Notes under the pieces: generated by a model | The model's input: the letters and a program-made list of their open reading frames with translations, nothing else | Databases searched by the model: none | Told to the model about the DNA's origin: nothing | Part shown: positions 1-8,774 of the stretch, in pieces | Layout of the letters: every line of letters starts with the position of its first letter | Position numbering within the stretch: position 1 is the first letter of the stretch | Program-made: the position numbers and the translations under genes | Assembly (NCBI GenBank): GCA_012841165.1 | Contig: DUVF01000050.1 | Span: 46,140 to 110,139 of the forward strand | Direction: 5' to 3' | Length of the DNA: 64,000 nt | Source of the DNA: Clostridiales bacterium | GTDB taxonomy: Bacteria; Bacillota; Clostridia; Peptostreptococcales; Anaerovoracaceae

Positions 1-507
1 ATAGTTCCCGGTAGGATTATTGGGGCTGCACAGATATATCAGCTTGGTCTTGGGATTGATCGCTGCCGCCATGCCCGGGAGATCGAAATCTTTATCCTTA
101 AATGAAACACGAACGGTGGTCGCGCCCATCAGTCCTGCCGTAATGCCGTATATCCCAAACGTCGGATCGGCGGTGATGATTTCATCTCTCTGGTTTATAA
201 AGGTCTGGGCGATCAGCTGGATCAATTCCTCTCCGCCATTGCCAAATACCAACTGATTCTCTGCTACACCGAGTTTTTCGGCGAGCTCCCTGCGAAGTTC
301 CGGACAACCTGCCTCTGGATAAAAATGGATGTCGGCTGCTGCCTGCCGAACCGCTTCCACGGCTTTCGGAGAAGGGCCCAGCTGATTCTCGTTTGAGGCC
401 AGTTTGTCGATCTCATTCAAGCCCAGTTCCATTTTGACCTCCTCGACCGGTTTGCCTGGCACATAAGCTTGAAACGACTTTGTTTCCTTCCTGAAAATAT
501 CATCCAT
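1..507 (-). CDS. hisC: Histidinol-phosphate aminotransferase, N-terminal part (cut by window edge)
   Basis: A class I/II PLP-dependent aminotransferase that would convert imidazole-acetol phosphate and glutamate to histidinol phosphate. Visible are LASNENQLGPSP (about residues 36-47), HFYPEAG, and the CSPNNPTG motif just before the window edge; the PLP lysine lies outside. Only 169 codons are present because the gene runs off the left end. The start is taken at 507, with AAAGGAAAT about ten bases upstream; an in-frame ATG at 528 is possible but has no good ribosome site. It lies 49 bp after the LTA-synthase-like gene on the same strand. Related aminotransferases for aromatic amino acids share these motifs, so HisC is the likeliest rather than a certain assignment. 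Confidence 0.85.
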   Translation of the reverse strand, partial: MDDIFRKETKSFQAYVPGKPVEEVKMELGLNEIDKLASNENQLGPSPKAVEAVRQAAADIHFYPEAGCPELRRELAEKLGVAENQLVFGNGGEELIQLIAQTFINQRDEIITADPTFGIYGITAGLMGATTVRVSFKDKDFDLPGMAAAINPKTKLIYLCSPNNPTGNY

Positions 508-556
508 GGCTAATTTATTTCCTTTCATTCCAGCGTATCTCCTGCCAGTCTGCTTT

Positions 557-2575
557 TTACTCGACATCCTGCAGAACATCTTTGATCGTTGACAGCACCG
601 TATTATATTTCCCCACCTGGCTGACGCTGAAGTCCTCTGGTCTGGCATTTTTTACCTGATCGACCATGCGCAAAATTCTTGAGTTAACAAACACCGTCTC
701 GACGAATTTCCCTTTTAAAGCGACTTTGCTGTAAGGAGTAAAGTTTTCTCCTATCACATAGGTGTTCGCTCCAAAATTGAAAATATCGGTCACCCGGATC
801 GGTCGGAACCCCATTTGCAATGGCGTCGGCTCAAAGGGGTTTTTCCCTTCGAAAATATATTTTTGACCATATAACATATCATATTGCAGGGCTTCAAGAT
901 TGTCCAGATACTTGTGACTGTCTTTCTGGGTCTGATGGAACCAAGTCATTATGCCATTGTGAATGTCCAGGCGCCCCAGAATCTCCGAGCATAATTGATA
1001 GGCCATCAAGTTTTTATCAATTTTCCCTAGCTGAAAATTTGCCCACACAACATACTCCGTATCGTAAATCGTAGAATCGATCAGATCTTCGTCGTTGATA
1101 TCCAGTACAGGTAAGTGATCGCCATAAAAAACCACTATGGTCGGCTCAGGATGATTCTTCAGTTGCCGGGTCAGGCTTCCAATCAACTGATCCATTTCAT
1201 AAACCTGTTGCAAATAGTATTCCATCTCATTTTTAGCCTCTTCGCTCTCCACTGGAGAAATCAGGCGGACCGACAATTCATCTGGCTCGTAACGCGGATT
1301 TGAAGGATATCGTCCATGTCCTTGTACGGAGATAGCGAAGATAAAATCATTTCCCGGGGTTGATTCCAAAGCGGCCATAATCTCGTTTTCCAAAACAGCA
1401 TCCTTTGCCCATTTTTTAGGCGTCAAGCGAATCCGATTCATGTATTCGACCGAAGTGAACGTGTCGAAACCAAGATTGGAAAAAATAACGTTCCGGTCAT
1501 AGAATGCGCCCCGATGATTATGAATAGCGTGCCGCTTATACCCCAGTTTTTTGAGAGTGGTATTGATGCTCTCACAGGTTTGATCTTTGATGACTGTTTT
1601 GTAGGGATATTCGCCAGGCCCGAATGATTTTATCCGCATGCCGGTGAGGATCTCAAATTCTGTATTGGCAGTACCGGCTCCCACCGAAGGAACGACAAGG
1701 CGACCGGTGCTTCCTGTCTTCTGCAGCTCCCGGAAGTTTGGAATCGGGTCGGTCGAATATGTCATGTTTTTTATACGTAAAGGATCAATGAATGATTCCA
1801 GCTGAACAAACAAAATGTTTGGTTTAAAGTCGGGTTGCCCGGCAACGATATCGGTTACAAGCAAACGAGAGTTCGCCTCAGGTATGCCGGGCGGAACGCC
1901 CTCCTCAAAAATCTTCAAAATCGCTTCCTCGGAGTAGTCGGCCGGTCGATGAATGCCTCTGTTCAGCCAGGTGTTGAAAAAGCAATAGGGCACACCGTAA
2001 TCTTCATAGGCGTAACCGAGGTTGCCAAAATAGGAGGATAGCCAGCGCTGGTTCAAGCCAACCCCGGTCATTCCCCACAGAGCGACGATCAGGACCACGA
2101 TCAGTAGAAGATTGGTTTTGTAAGGAATCCGTTCTTTCTTTTTTGGCGCAAATAAAAAGGTCAGCACCATCAGGCCAAGCCCTAAAGCAATACCCAGCAC
2201 CATTATAACAATGCCGCGCGTGCTCATGTAATTAGGCAGAATGGACAAGCCGTTTTCGAGCAGGGAGAGATCTGAAACGGTAAAGGGTGTCATCCGAAAA
2301 GAAAGAATCACACCGTTGATGGAGCCAAGAAGAATCCAGAATAACGAAATTATGACTTTAACAAACAGCCGTCGTCGGAACAGCAAGGAAGCCGATAAAG
2401 TGGTCATGATCATCAAGGCATTGTAAAAAAACGGCCCGCAGGATTCAACCATAAAAGCAAAGGCCTTGAACAGCGAATGCCGGCCAGCTGCCTCAATAAA
2501 CAGATTAAGGATAAGCGCGTGAACGATTATCAAAGTCATTTCGTTCCCGCTGATTTTTATCAGTAATTTCTTCAA
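557..2575 (-). CDS. LTA-synthase-family membrane sulfatase
   Basis: A polytopic membrane protein of 672 residues: about five N-terminal membrane helices (residues 1-175) followed by an extracellular sulfatase-fold domain. NILFVQLESF (about 251-260) carries the metal-binding Glu, GTANTEFE (about 300) holds the presumed catalytic Thr, and YGDHLP (about 483-488) the Asp-His metal ligands. The family transfers glycerol phosphate from phosphatidylglycerol to build lipoteichoic acid. The last 80 or so residues, after the sulfatase domain, form an extra beta-rich segment resembling an IPT/TIG fold (ANTYVIGENFTPYSKVALKG). Its start overlaps the ksgA stop by 4 bp, so translation is probably coupled. 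It could instead be a phosphoglycerol transferase acting on another glycan. Confidence 0.88.
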   Translation of the reverse strand: MKKLLIKISGNEMTLIIVHALILNLFIEAAGRHSLFKAFAFMVESCGPFFYNALMIMTTLSASLLFRRRLFVKVIISLFWILLGSINGVILSFRMTPFTVSDLSLLENGLSILPNYMSTRGIVIMVLGIALGLGLMVLTFLFAPKKKERIPYKTNLLLIVVLIVALWGMTGVGLNQRWLSSYFGNLGYAYEDYGVPYCFFNTWLNRGIHRPADYSEEAILKIFEEGVPPGIPEANSRLLVTDIVAGQPDFKPNILFVQLESFIDPLRIKNMTYSTDPIPNFRELQKTGSTGRLVVPSVGAGTANTEFEILTGMRIKSFGPGEYPYKTVIKDQTCESINTTLKKLGYKRHAIHNHRGAFYDRNVIFSNLGFDTFTSVEYMNRIRLTPKKWAKDAVLENEIMAALESTPGNDFIFAISVQGHGRYPSNPRYEPDELSVRLISPVESEEAKNEMEYYLQQVYEMDQLIGSLTRQLKNHPEPTIVVFYGDHLPVLDINDEDLIDSTIYDTEYVVWANFQLGKIDKNLMAYQLCSEILGRLDIHNGIMTWFHQTQKDSHKYLDNLEALQYDMLYGQKYIFEGKNPFEPTPLQMGFRPIRVTDIFNFGANTYVIGENFTPYSKVALKGKFVETVFVNSRILRMVDQVKNARPEDFSVSQVGKYNTVLSTIKDVLQDVE

Positions 2576-3447
2576 CGGATAATTGCCTCCGTCAGATTGG
2601 CAAATTCTTGCAGGCTGAGCGTTTCCGCCCGTCTGCCCGGATCGATTGCAGCTGCCGCAAAAGCTTCGGTCAGGCTCTCGCGACCGTGACCGCGAATCCC
2701 CGCCAGCGCGTTTTGCAAGGTTTTTCTTCTTTGGCCAAAGGCTGTCCTAACCGTATGGAAAAAAGCTGCCTCGTCTGAAACTTTAACGCTTGGCTGCTCA
2801 AGGATTGTCAACCGGAGGACCGCGGAAGCGACTTTTGGTTTTGGGACGAAGGCTTCAGCAGAAACATCCAGCAGGTGCTCGACCCGACAATGATATTGGA
2901 CAGCAACCGACAACGCTCCAAAAACTCGGCTGCCCGGTCCTGCTGCGATTCTGTCGGCAACCTCCTTTTGAACCATCACTGTGAGTGTCGAAATTTTTTG
3001 CCGGTTCGATACTTCCAAAAGATGCATCAACAATGGCGTCGTAATATAATAGGGCAGGTTGCCCAAAACCTTCACTCTCTGGCCGGGCGCCAGGCAAACC
3101 CCTGCTTCTTCAATAATGTCGGAGATCTGTTTTTTCATGATGTCTCCCTGCAAAATTTTTACATTCGGGCGGCTGTTAAATTTTGCCAACAGAATGGGTG
3201 TCAGTCTTTCATCGATCTCCAATGCAACCACCGCTTGAGCACGCTCTGCCAAAAGTATTGTCAGAGCTCCGTCACCCGGACCTATTTCTACCACAATGTC
3301 CTGGCTATTGATCAGAGCTCCTTCGACAATAGCTGCAACCACAGAACTATCCCTCAAGAAGTTTTGTCCCAGACTTTTTCGAAAGGCGAATCTATTCGAC
3401 GGACGTTTTTTCCGGCTGATTGTCACAGAGCTCTTTTGCTGCTTCAT
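2572..3447 (-). CDS. rsmA: 16S rRNA dimethyladenosine transferase KsgA
   Basis: SAM-dependent enzyme that dimethylates two adjacent adenosines near the 3' end of 16S rRNA. Seen: SLGQNFL near the N terminus, the SAM-binding VVEIGPGDGALT, and NLPYY, the catalytic motif IV of the family. The start at 3447 is preferred over an in-frame ATG at 3474 because AGGAG lies eight bases before it, giving 291 residues. It overlaps the 3' end of rnmV by about 56 bp. The pair rnmV-ksgA is a common Bacillota arrangement that joins 5S and 16S rRNA maturation. Confidence 0.95.
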   Translation of the reverse strand: MKQQKSSVTISRKKRPSNRFAFRKSLGQNFLRDSSVVAAIVEGALINSQDIVVEIGPGDGALTILLAERAQAVVALEIDERLTPILLAKFNSRPNVKILQGDIMKKQISDIIEEAGVCLAPGQRVKVLGNLPYYITTPLLMHLLEVSNRQKISTLTVMVQKEVADRIAAGPGSRVFGALSVAVQYHCRVEHLLDVSAEAFVPKPKVASAVLRLTILEQPSVKVSDEAAFFHTVRTAFGQRRKTLQNALAGIRGHGRESLTEAFAAAAIDPGRRAETLSLQEFANLTEAIIR

Positions 3448-3979
3448 GGTCAAACTCCTCTCGCCTAACAGCAAAAAGATTCAAGCGGCTGACAAAGGTC
3501 TTGGCATTTGCGGCGCCAATGCCCAAGCGTGCCCCTACGCGATTACGCCGTTCTTCACAGCCCGGCGTGCCGGCCAGACGGTAATGCCGCAGATCTTCGA
3601 TTGTATAGGGCGGCTCCACTGCCTCGGCAGGTGTAGCCGCGCGGGCTTTCAACAACGCCTTGCAGATACGATCCGGCGCGGCGTGTTCAATGCCAATATC
3701 GCAGTTGGCGGACGACTCTGCCTTTTCTAAAAAAGCATGCCTGGCTGTCGGAAAGCGTTCGCTTAAGCGGCTTCGAATCTGCTCTCCGGCATGATCGGGG
3801 TCAGTCAGTATAATCAAACCACTCCTCTGATTGGCTGCCTCAAGCAGTTTCCAACTGCGCTCTGATATTGCGTATCCGCTTATTACAATAACGGGAGCCT
3901 GAACGGCTTCTCGCACTGCCCTGGCGTCGTTGCGACCCTCAACCACGATGGCTTCATTAATTCTCGGTCGCTTGTCCAT
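3392..3979 (-). CDS. rnmV: Ribonuclease M5 (5S rRNA maturation)
   Basis: A Toprim-domain nuclease that trims precursor 5S rRNA. Seen: IVVEGRNDARAV with the Toprim Glu and ILTDPDHAGEQIR with the Asp-x-Asp pair. The C-terminal half has the helical RNA/protein-binding region typical of the family (HYRLAGTPGCEERRNRVGAR). The start at 3979 is chosen since it gives a protein of usual length (195 aa) opening just before the Toprim strand; an upstream in-frame ATG at 4051 would run deep into the preceding gene. It overlaps both neighbours, which suggests translational coupling. Confidence 0.9.
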   Translation of the reverse strand: MDKRPRINEAIVVEGRNDARAVREAVQAPVIVISGYAISERSWKLLEAANQRSGLIILTDPDHAGEQIRSRLSERFPTARHAFLEKAESSANCDIGIEHAAPDRICKALLKARAATPAEAVEPPYTIEDLRHYRLAGTPGCEERRNRVGARLGIGAANAKTFVSRLNLFAVRREEFDHEAAKELCDNQPEKTSVE

Positions 3980-4343
3980 TCGATTTATCTTCCTGCCCGG
4001 ATTGCCCGCCGGCTTTATCTTCACTTTCCACAATAACATATAACATTTCATCAGGAAGGATCATCTTGAGTTCCTCCCTGGCCTTTTTCTCGATATAACC
4101 GTCACTGTCAATCGACTTAAGTTCCTTTTTCAATCGTTCGCGCTCTTGGGTGAGCCTTTCCAGCTCTGTCTGAGCTTGTCGGGCTTCTATTTTTAACGCA
4201 ATCAGACGGTAGCCGGAGACTGCTATCACCAGAAAGAGAAGGCCGCAAATCAAAATTAACAGCCAACGTTTTTTAGAAGGCTGGATCCTATCTGCTTGTT
4301 TGTGCTTTTTCTTGGCTGCTTTAGCGGTCGTATCTTTCTTCAT
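3957..4343 (-). CDS. Septum formation initiator family protein (DivIC/FtsB-like)
   Basis: A 128-residue single-pass membrane protein: Lys-rich cytoplasmic N terminus (1-25), one membrane helix (about 27-48), then a Leu/Glu-rich coiled coil (52-80) and the conserved tail YIEKKAREELKMILPDEMLY. This is the plan of DivIC/FtsB, which bind FtsL and the division synthase at the septum. The polar C-terminal extension is low complexity. It sits between walK and rnmV on the same strand. It could be the DivIC or an FtsL-type paralogue; the sequence alone does not separate them. Confidence 0.8.
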   Translation of the reverse strand: MKKDTTAKAAKKKHKQADRIQPSKKRWLLILICGLLFLVIAVSGYRLIALKIEARQAQTELERLTQERERLKKELKSIDSDGYIEKKAREELKMILPDEMLYVIVESEDKAGGQSGQEDKSNGQATEN

Positions 4344-4350
4344 CTTTCGT

Positions 4351-6162
4351 TCATCCCAACGGATTGCTGCCCAATTGCGATAATGGCAAGCGAACAGTGA
4401 CGGTAGTGCCTTCTCCGACCTGACTGGTCAGTTCAATCGTTCCTGAATGCTCTTCTATTATTTGGCGGGCTATCGGTAAACCCAGGCCGGTACCACCCAA
4501 GTCGCGGGAGCGAGCCTTATCGACCCGATAAAAACGTTCAAAAACGCGATTGATTTCGTTTGTGCTGATGCCAATGCCATTATCGATAACACGAAACCCA
4601 ACATCAATTCCTTCAACAAAGGTTTCGATTCTGATGGTCGTATCGTTCAAAGAATATTTGATTGCATTGCTGAGGAGATTTAAAACCACCTGTTCTATAC
4701 GATCCCGGTCAACCAAGACCGGCAACCTGGCTGAGGCACTGTAATCGCTGACCAGAGTTTGGCTTTTAGCTGACGCCGTCAGTTCCATTTTGGTAACGGC
4801 CGAGTGAATGATCGTAATTAAATTGCTCTCCTTTTTAGTTAATCTTTCCTGTTGATTGTCCAGCTTGGACAGCTGCAGTAATTCTCTGACTAAACGGTTC
4901 ATGCGGTCTGTTTCCGCATCAATTACGTTCAGAAAATTCCTGATTGTCGAAAGATCTTCAATCTCGTGCTCAAGCAGAGTTTCTGTATATCCCTTGATCG
5001 TCGTCAAAGGCGTCTTCAGTTCATGTGATACATTGGCGACAAAATCGCGCTGCATAGTCTCAAGCTTTTGTTGTTCGGTAATATCTCTGATTAGCAGGAT
5101 GATGCCGATATCTTCGTTGTTGTCGTCTCTAAACCTATCATAGCGCACAGAATAGGAGCGATTCCCTGATTCCAGCACTTCCTCTGCCCCGCCCGCTTTG
5201 CTCTTCTCCAATATGTTTTGAAACTCAAGCTTTTTGTTAAAGCGCTGGATGATATCGTCGTAATTTTTTTCTTCTATGCTGCGCTGGCCGATCATCAACA
5301 TCCGCATGGCAGCGGGATTCGCCAATACAATGCGGCGGTCCATGCCGATTGCCAGAAGGCCGTCTGCCATATGCTGTACGATGGTCTCCAATTTACTCTT
5401 TTCGTTGGAGATCTCCTGCAATGTAAAATCCAATTTCTCCCGCAGCAAATCAAACATCTCTGCCAGACGCCCTATTTCATCGTCAGACTTGGCATTGATC
5501 GCCTGGCTGAAATCGCCGGTCGACATTCGCTCAGCTTTAGCTGTCAATTCGTTGATGGGAATCGTAATACTGCGGGCGATGAAGAAGCCTAAAATAACCG
5601 TAATAAACAAAGCGATTAGCATTGCCCGCAAGAATATAGCCTTGGATTTTTCCTGCATTTGATAGATGTCGGACAGATCAGCCCGCAGGCAAACAACGCC
5701 GGTGACATTGTTCTGATATTTGATCGGGAAAAACATACTTTTTATGGGAATGCCTGAGGCTAAAACGCTGTCCGCCTCCGCTGACCGACCGTTTAGAGCG
5801 CCGGCCAGCGCCGTCTGGTCAAACAATGCCGTCCCGCTTTGTCCGACATGATCCTGTTTGCTGGCGGCAATAATGACCAGCTTATTGTCCACTACAAAAA
5901 TTTCTTCAGAAATCGTGCCCGCCCAGGCGCTGATATCTTGTTGAATTTTTGACTGGTTTTCCGCTAAATTAGAATAGCTTTGCAAGAACTGAAAATTTTC
6001 TTTGACGATTTTCGAGATGTTGCTGCGCGTCGACTGCATCTGGTAAGATTCCAGCGCGCTCATAATCAAAACGCCAGTGATGGTCATGGCGATAAAGATG
6101 AGCAAAAAATAAATCAGAACGATCCGCCAGCGGATGCTGTTCCAAATATTTCGAATCCGCAT
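4351..6162 (-). CDS. walK: Sensor histidine kinase WalK (VicK-like)
   Basis: Membrane sensor of the essential cell-wall two-component system. Order of parts: first membrane helix (about 13-35), extracytoplasmic sensor of about 140 residues, second helix (about 178-198), HAMP (about 198-250), PAS (about 255-365), HisKA with FVANVSHELKTPLTTIKGY (phospho-acceptor His near 380), and an ATPase domain with N, G1 (DNGIGI) and G2 (GGTGLGLPIA) boxes. It begins 4 bp after walR. The usual downstream partners yycH-yycI-walJ are absent here and lie at 44.8-47.9 kb on the other side of the origin. Confidence 0.93.
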   Translation of the reverse strand: MRIRNIWNSIRWRIVLIYFLLIFIAMTITGVLIMSALESYQMQSTRSNISKIVKENFQFLQSYSNLAENQSKIQQDISAWAGTISEEIFVVDNKLVIIAASKQDHVGQSGTALFDQTALAGALNGRSAEADSVLASGIPIKSMFFPIKYQNNVTGVVCLRADLSDIYQMQEKSKAIFLRAMLIALFITVILGFFIARSITIPINELTAKAERMSTGDFSQAINAKSDDEIGRLAEMFDLLREKLDFTLQEISNEKSKLETIVQHMADGLLAIGMDRRIVLANPAAMRMLMIGQRSIEEKNYDDIIQRFNKKLEFQNILEKSKAGGAEEVLESGNRSYSVRYDRFRDDNNEDIGIILLIRDITEQQKLETMQRDFVANVSHELKTPLTTIKGYTETLLEHEIEDLSTIRNFLNVIDAETDRMNRLVRELLQLSKLDNQQERLTKKESNLITIIHSAVTKMELTASAKSQTLVSDYSASARLPVLVDRDRIEQVVLNLLSNAIKYSLNDTTIRIETFVEGIDVGFRVIDNGIGISTNEINRVFERFYRVDKARSRDLGGTGLGLPIARQIIEEHSGTIELTSQVGEGTTVTVRLPLSQLGSNPLG

Positions 6163-6166
6163 GGAA

Positions 6167-6865
6167 TCACGGCCTCCTGAAATAGTAGCCGATTCCCCGT
6201 TTGGTCAGAATATATTGAGGATCGCTTGAATCGTCTTCGAGTTTTTCTCTGAGACGCCGAACCGTAACATCGACTGTTCGAATGTCTCCATAATACTCAT
6301 ATCCCCAGACCTCTTCAAGCAATTGTTCGCGGGTGAACACCCTGTTTTCTCGTTCTGCCAGATATTTAAGCAATTCGAACTCGCGAAGAGTTAGATCCAG
6401 AGCCTGGCCATTTTTGCTGACTTCGTAACGATTCATGTCGATGGACAGGTTTCCAAAGCGGCGGCTGTTGGCCGACAGCTCGGAATTTCGGTCATTGCTG
6501 TCTGTCCTGCGGATATTGGCGCGAATTCGCGCTACCAACTCCCTGATGCTGAAAGGTTTGGTGATGTAATCGTCAGCACCCAGTTCCAGGCCCAGCACCT
6601 TGTCAACTTCTTCTTCTTTGGCCGTCAGCATGATTATGGGAACGCTGCTACTTTCACGGATTTTTTTGCAGACTTGAAAACCATCGAGCTCCGGCAACAT
6701 GACATCAAGCAATATCAGATCCGGATTCGATGATAGTGCCTTATCCAAACCCAACTGCCCGTTAGCTGCGGAATCGGTTTCAAAGCCTTCTTTTTCTAAA
6801 TTGAACTTTATGATATCGGCAATGGACGACTCGTCCTCGATGATCAATATCTTCTTCGTATCCAT
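6167..6865 (-). CDS. walR: Response regulator WalR (OmpR family)
   Basis: Two-domain regulator: receiver domain with the acidic pair (IIEDES), phospho-acceptor Asp in LILLDVMLPELDG and the conserved Lys in YITKPF, then an OmpR-type winged helix ending GYYFRRP. Known targets of this family are peptidoglycan hydrolase genes. The ATG at 6865 is preferred over a GTG at 6889, because it opens directly with MDTKKILIIEDE, gives about the usual 232 residues and has GAGAG upstream. The gene directly upstream encodes a wall peptidase, fitting the role. Identity as WalR rather than another OmpR regulator rests on the adjacent PAS-containing WalK. Confidence 0.93.
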   Translation of the reverse strand: MDTKKILIIEDESSIADIIKFNLEKEGFETDSAANGQLGLDKALSSNPDLILLDVMLPELDGFQVCKKIRESSSVPIIMLTAKEEEVDKVLGLELGADDYITKPFSIRELVARIRANIRRTDSNDRNSELSANSRRFGNLSIDMNRYEVSKNGQALDLTLREFELLKYLAERENRVFTREQLLEEVWGYEYYGDIRTVDVTVRRLREKLEDDSSDPQYILTKRGIGYYFRRP

Positions 6866-6891
6866 TTGCACTCTCGGGCGATCGATCACCC

Positions 6892-8691
6892 TTACAGATA
6901 TTTCAGCGGATTGACCGGCGAACCTTTGATGTGAATCTCAAAATGGAGATGCGGACCGGTACTGTTTCCGGTCGAACCAACCTTTGCGATGCTTTGTCCT
7001 TTATAAACTTTGGCGCCGGCTTTAACCAGAAGTTTTGAACAATGTCCATAGACGCTAACTCTATTTCCACCGTGATTTATCCGGACGCAATAACCCAGTC
7101 CACCCTCCCAACCAGCTGAAATGACAGTTCCGCCGTCGGCTGCTACAATATTTGTTCCTTTCGGTGCGGCCAGATCGATACCGTTATGCATTCTGCCCCA
7201 GCGCATTCCAAAAGGCGATGACAGGCGACCACGAGTGGGATAGGTAAATTTACCGGATCCGAGCAGCGCCGGTTTTTTCTTGGTTCCTTTCAAAACAACT
7301 TGAGCTACCGGAGGTTTAATGACATTGGAACTAATCTCGCGACGACCGGTTTCCACGCCGTTGACTTTGATGACCTCGGCAACGATCTGCTTTTCGCCCG
7401 GCGTTCCGGTCGACTTTACCCTCTGCTCGTTTTTATATAAAGCATTGGTTTCTTCGTATTTAATCTCATAATTAATCGGCTGAGTATAGGTCGCTAATTC
7501 TTTTGTCGTAACTGTCAGAACCGGATTGACCTGGCTCAAGACAAGCTTTTGGCCTACGCGCAGTTTTGCAGGAACCACTCCGGGATTTGAATTTGCTAAA
7601 TCTGATGGGGTCAGCCGATTTAGTTTCGCAATCTCGTTAAAGGTTTCGCCGGACTTAACCGTATAGGTTCTTTTTTCGGTCGATCCGGTAAGCATGAAAC
7701 GCACCGCTTCCTCTTCTGATTGTATGTTATGCAGCTTAGTTTCCTGCTTTTTTATGCTAATCTCTTCAGCAAAGTGTGATTCAACATATTCCACGCCATC
7801 GCGCTTAGCCATATATTGCTCTTTGACCCTTTGCAGGATGCGATTGGCTGTATTTTTACTGTCTACTAAAACTTTTTCCTCCCCATCGACCAGCACGGAA
7901 TAGGCGACAGCGTTCATGTCGCTCAAATAGGTAAAAGTTTCCAGTATCTGGTCGGGATCATCGATCTCCTTGTTCCAGCCAACTACTTTTTTAAACTTGA
8001 TGCTCTTATCTTGATCGAGCATTACTTCAGCTCCATGAATAGAGGGCAGCTTCTCCGCAATCAACCCGACTGCCGCTTTCACTACGTTCTGGTCTTTGAC
8101 TGTTCCCAGCACCTTGCCATTATAGGAATACTCATAATAGGTCATCTTTCCGAGCGCAAAGACACCGGATGTCAAAAATAAACAAAGCAATACTGCCGCA
8201 GCGACCACCCCGCGCCGCTTCGGCTTCCAGGCCGGACGAAAGCGCGGCTGCTTGTTCTGCTGCTTATGCTTTTTTTGTTCCAGCTTAGCCTCGAGTGCAA
8301 AAATCGCCTTGGCCGCCTTTTTCCGACAGCTTCTCTTGCCTGAATCAATTTTATCAGATATCTTGCTGTGGACGGAACCGGTGCTTGTCTTAAGCAGATC
8401 GGCAGCATCTCCCGCTGCACTTTGAACGCCTTGTTTAGCTGATCCGGCACATTCGAAAATCCGGTCAACAAACTCGTCGACGCGGGTATCTGGCTGGATT
8501 TTTTCCGGTTTGGTTTGGCGTGTCTGGTCGGTATCAGATTTGTTCAGTCTAACTGTATTTCGTTTTGAAACGAACGCAGCGCGTTCGGCTCTTTTTTCTG
8601 CTGCAATCCGGGCAAGTTCAGCTTCGACCCGGGCAAAATCCTCTTCCCATGAAGAGTGTGATTTACATGTTTCCTCAATGTTTTGAGTCAT
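6892..8691 (-). CDS. Membrane-anchored M23 peptidase with LysM and G5 domains
   Basis: A 599-residue cell-wall endopeptidase. A long charged cytoplasmic N terminus (1-158) precedes one membrane helix (about 160-182). Outside follow a linker region, a LysM domain (about 342-385, TYTVKSGETFNE), a G5 domain (about 388-465) and a C-terminal M23 (lysostaphin-type) domain with HNGIDL (near 502) and HLHFE (near 582) as zinc ligands. LysM and G5 bind peptidoglycan; the M23 domain cuts peptide cross-bridges. It has its own promoter (8746-8774) and is followed directly by walR-walK, so hydrolase and regulator are co-transcribed. The 158-residue cytoplasmic segment is unusually long. Confidence 0.9.
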   Translation of the reverse strand: MTQNIEETCKSHSSWEEDFARVEAELARIAAEKRAERAAFVSKRNTVRLNKSDTDQTRQTKPEKIQPDTRVDEFVDRIFECAGSAKQGVQSAAGDAADLLKTSTGSVHSKISDKIDSGKRSCRKKAAKAIFALEAKLEQKKHKQQNKQPRFRPAWKPKRRGVVAAAVLLCLFLTSGVFALGKMTYYEYSYNGKVLGTVKDQNVVKAAVGLIAEKLPSIHGAEVMLDQDKSIKFKKVVGWNKEIDDPDQILETFTYLSDMNAVAYSVLVDGEEKVLVDSKNTANRILQRVKEQYMAKRDGVEYVESHFAEEISIKKQETKLHNIQSEEEAVRFMLTGSTEKRTYTVKSGETFNEIAKLNRLTPSDLANSNPGVVPAKLRVGQKLVLSQVNPVLTVTTKELATYTQPINYEIKYEETNALYKNEQRVKSTGTPGEKQIVAEVIKVNGVETGRREISSNVIKPPVAQVVLKGTKKKPALLGSGKFTYPTRGRLSSPFGMRWGRMHNGIDLAAPKGTNIVAADGGTVISAGWEGGLGYCVRINHGGNRVSVYGHCSKLLVKAGAKVYKGQSIAKVGSTGNSTGPHLHFEIHIKGSPVNPLKYL

Positions 8692-8745
8692 ATGTACCCC
8701 CTAATCGTTTTAAGCGATACGGTTTTTCCATATGTACCAACCTAC

Positions 8746-8774
8746 ATTATAGCCTCTTTGACCTGTTAGTTCAA
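8746..8774 (-). promoter_or_regulatory. Sigma-A type promoter for M23 peptidase-walRK operon
   Basis: On the minus strand TTGAAC is followed, after exactly 17 bases, by TATAAT. It lies about 55 bases before the peptidase start codon. The short motif CATATGTACC occurs twice between the promoter and the start codon region, a possible operator but not a recognisable WalR box. Confidence 0.7.

Noticed and set aside
2875..3468. Antisense open frame of 197 codons over ksgA
   Set aside because: It mirrors the codon pattern of ksgA, has no ribosome site and resembles no family.
8680..8745. WalR box upstream of the M23 peptidase gene
   Set aside because: The TGTWAH-N5-TGTWAH pattern is not met; only a repeated CATATGTACC is seen.
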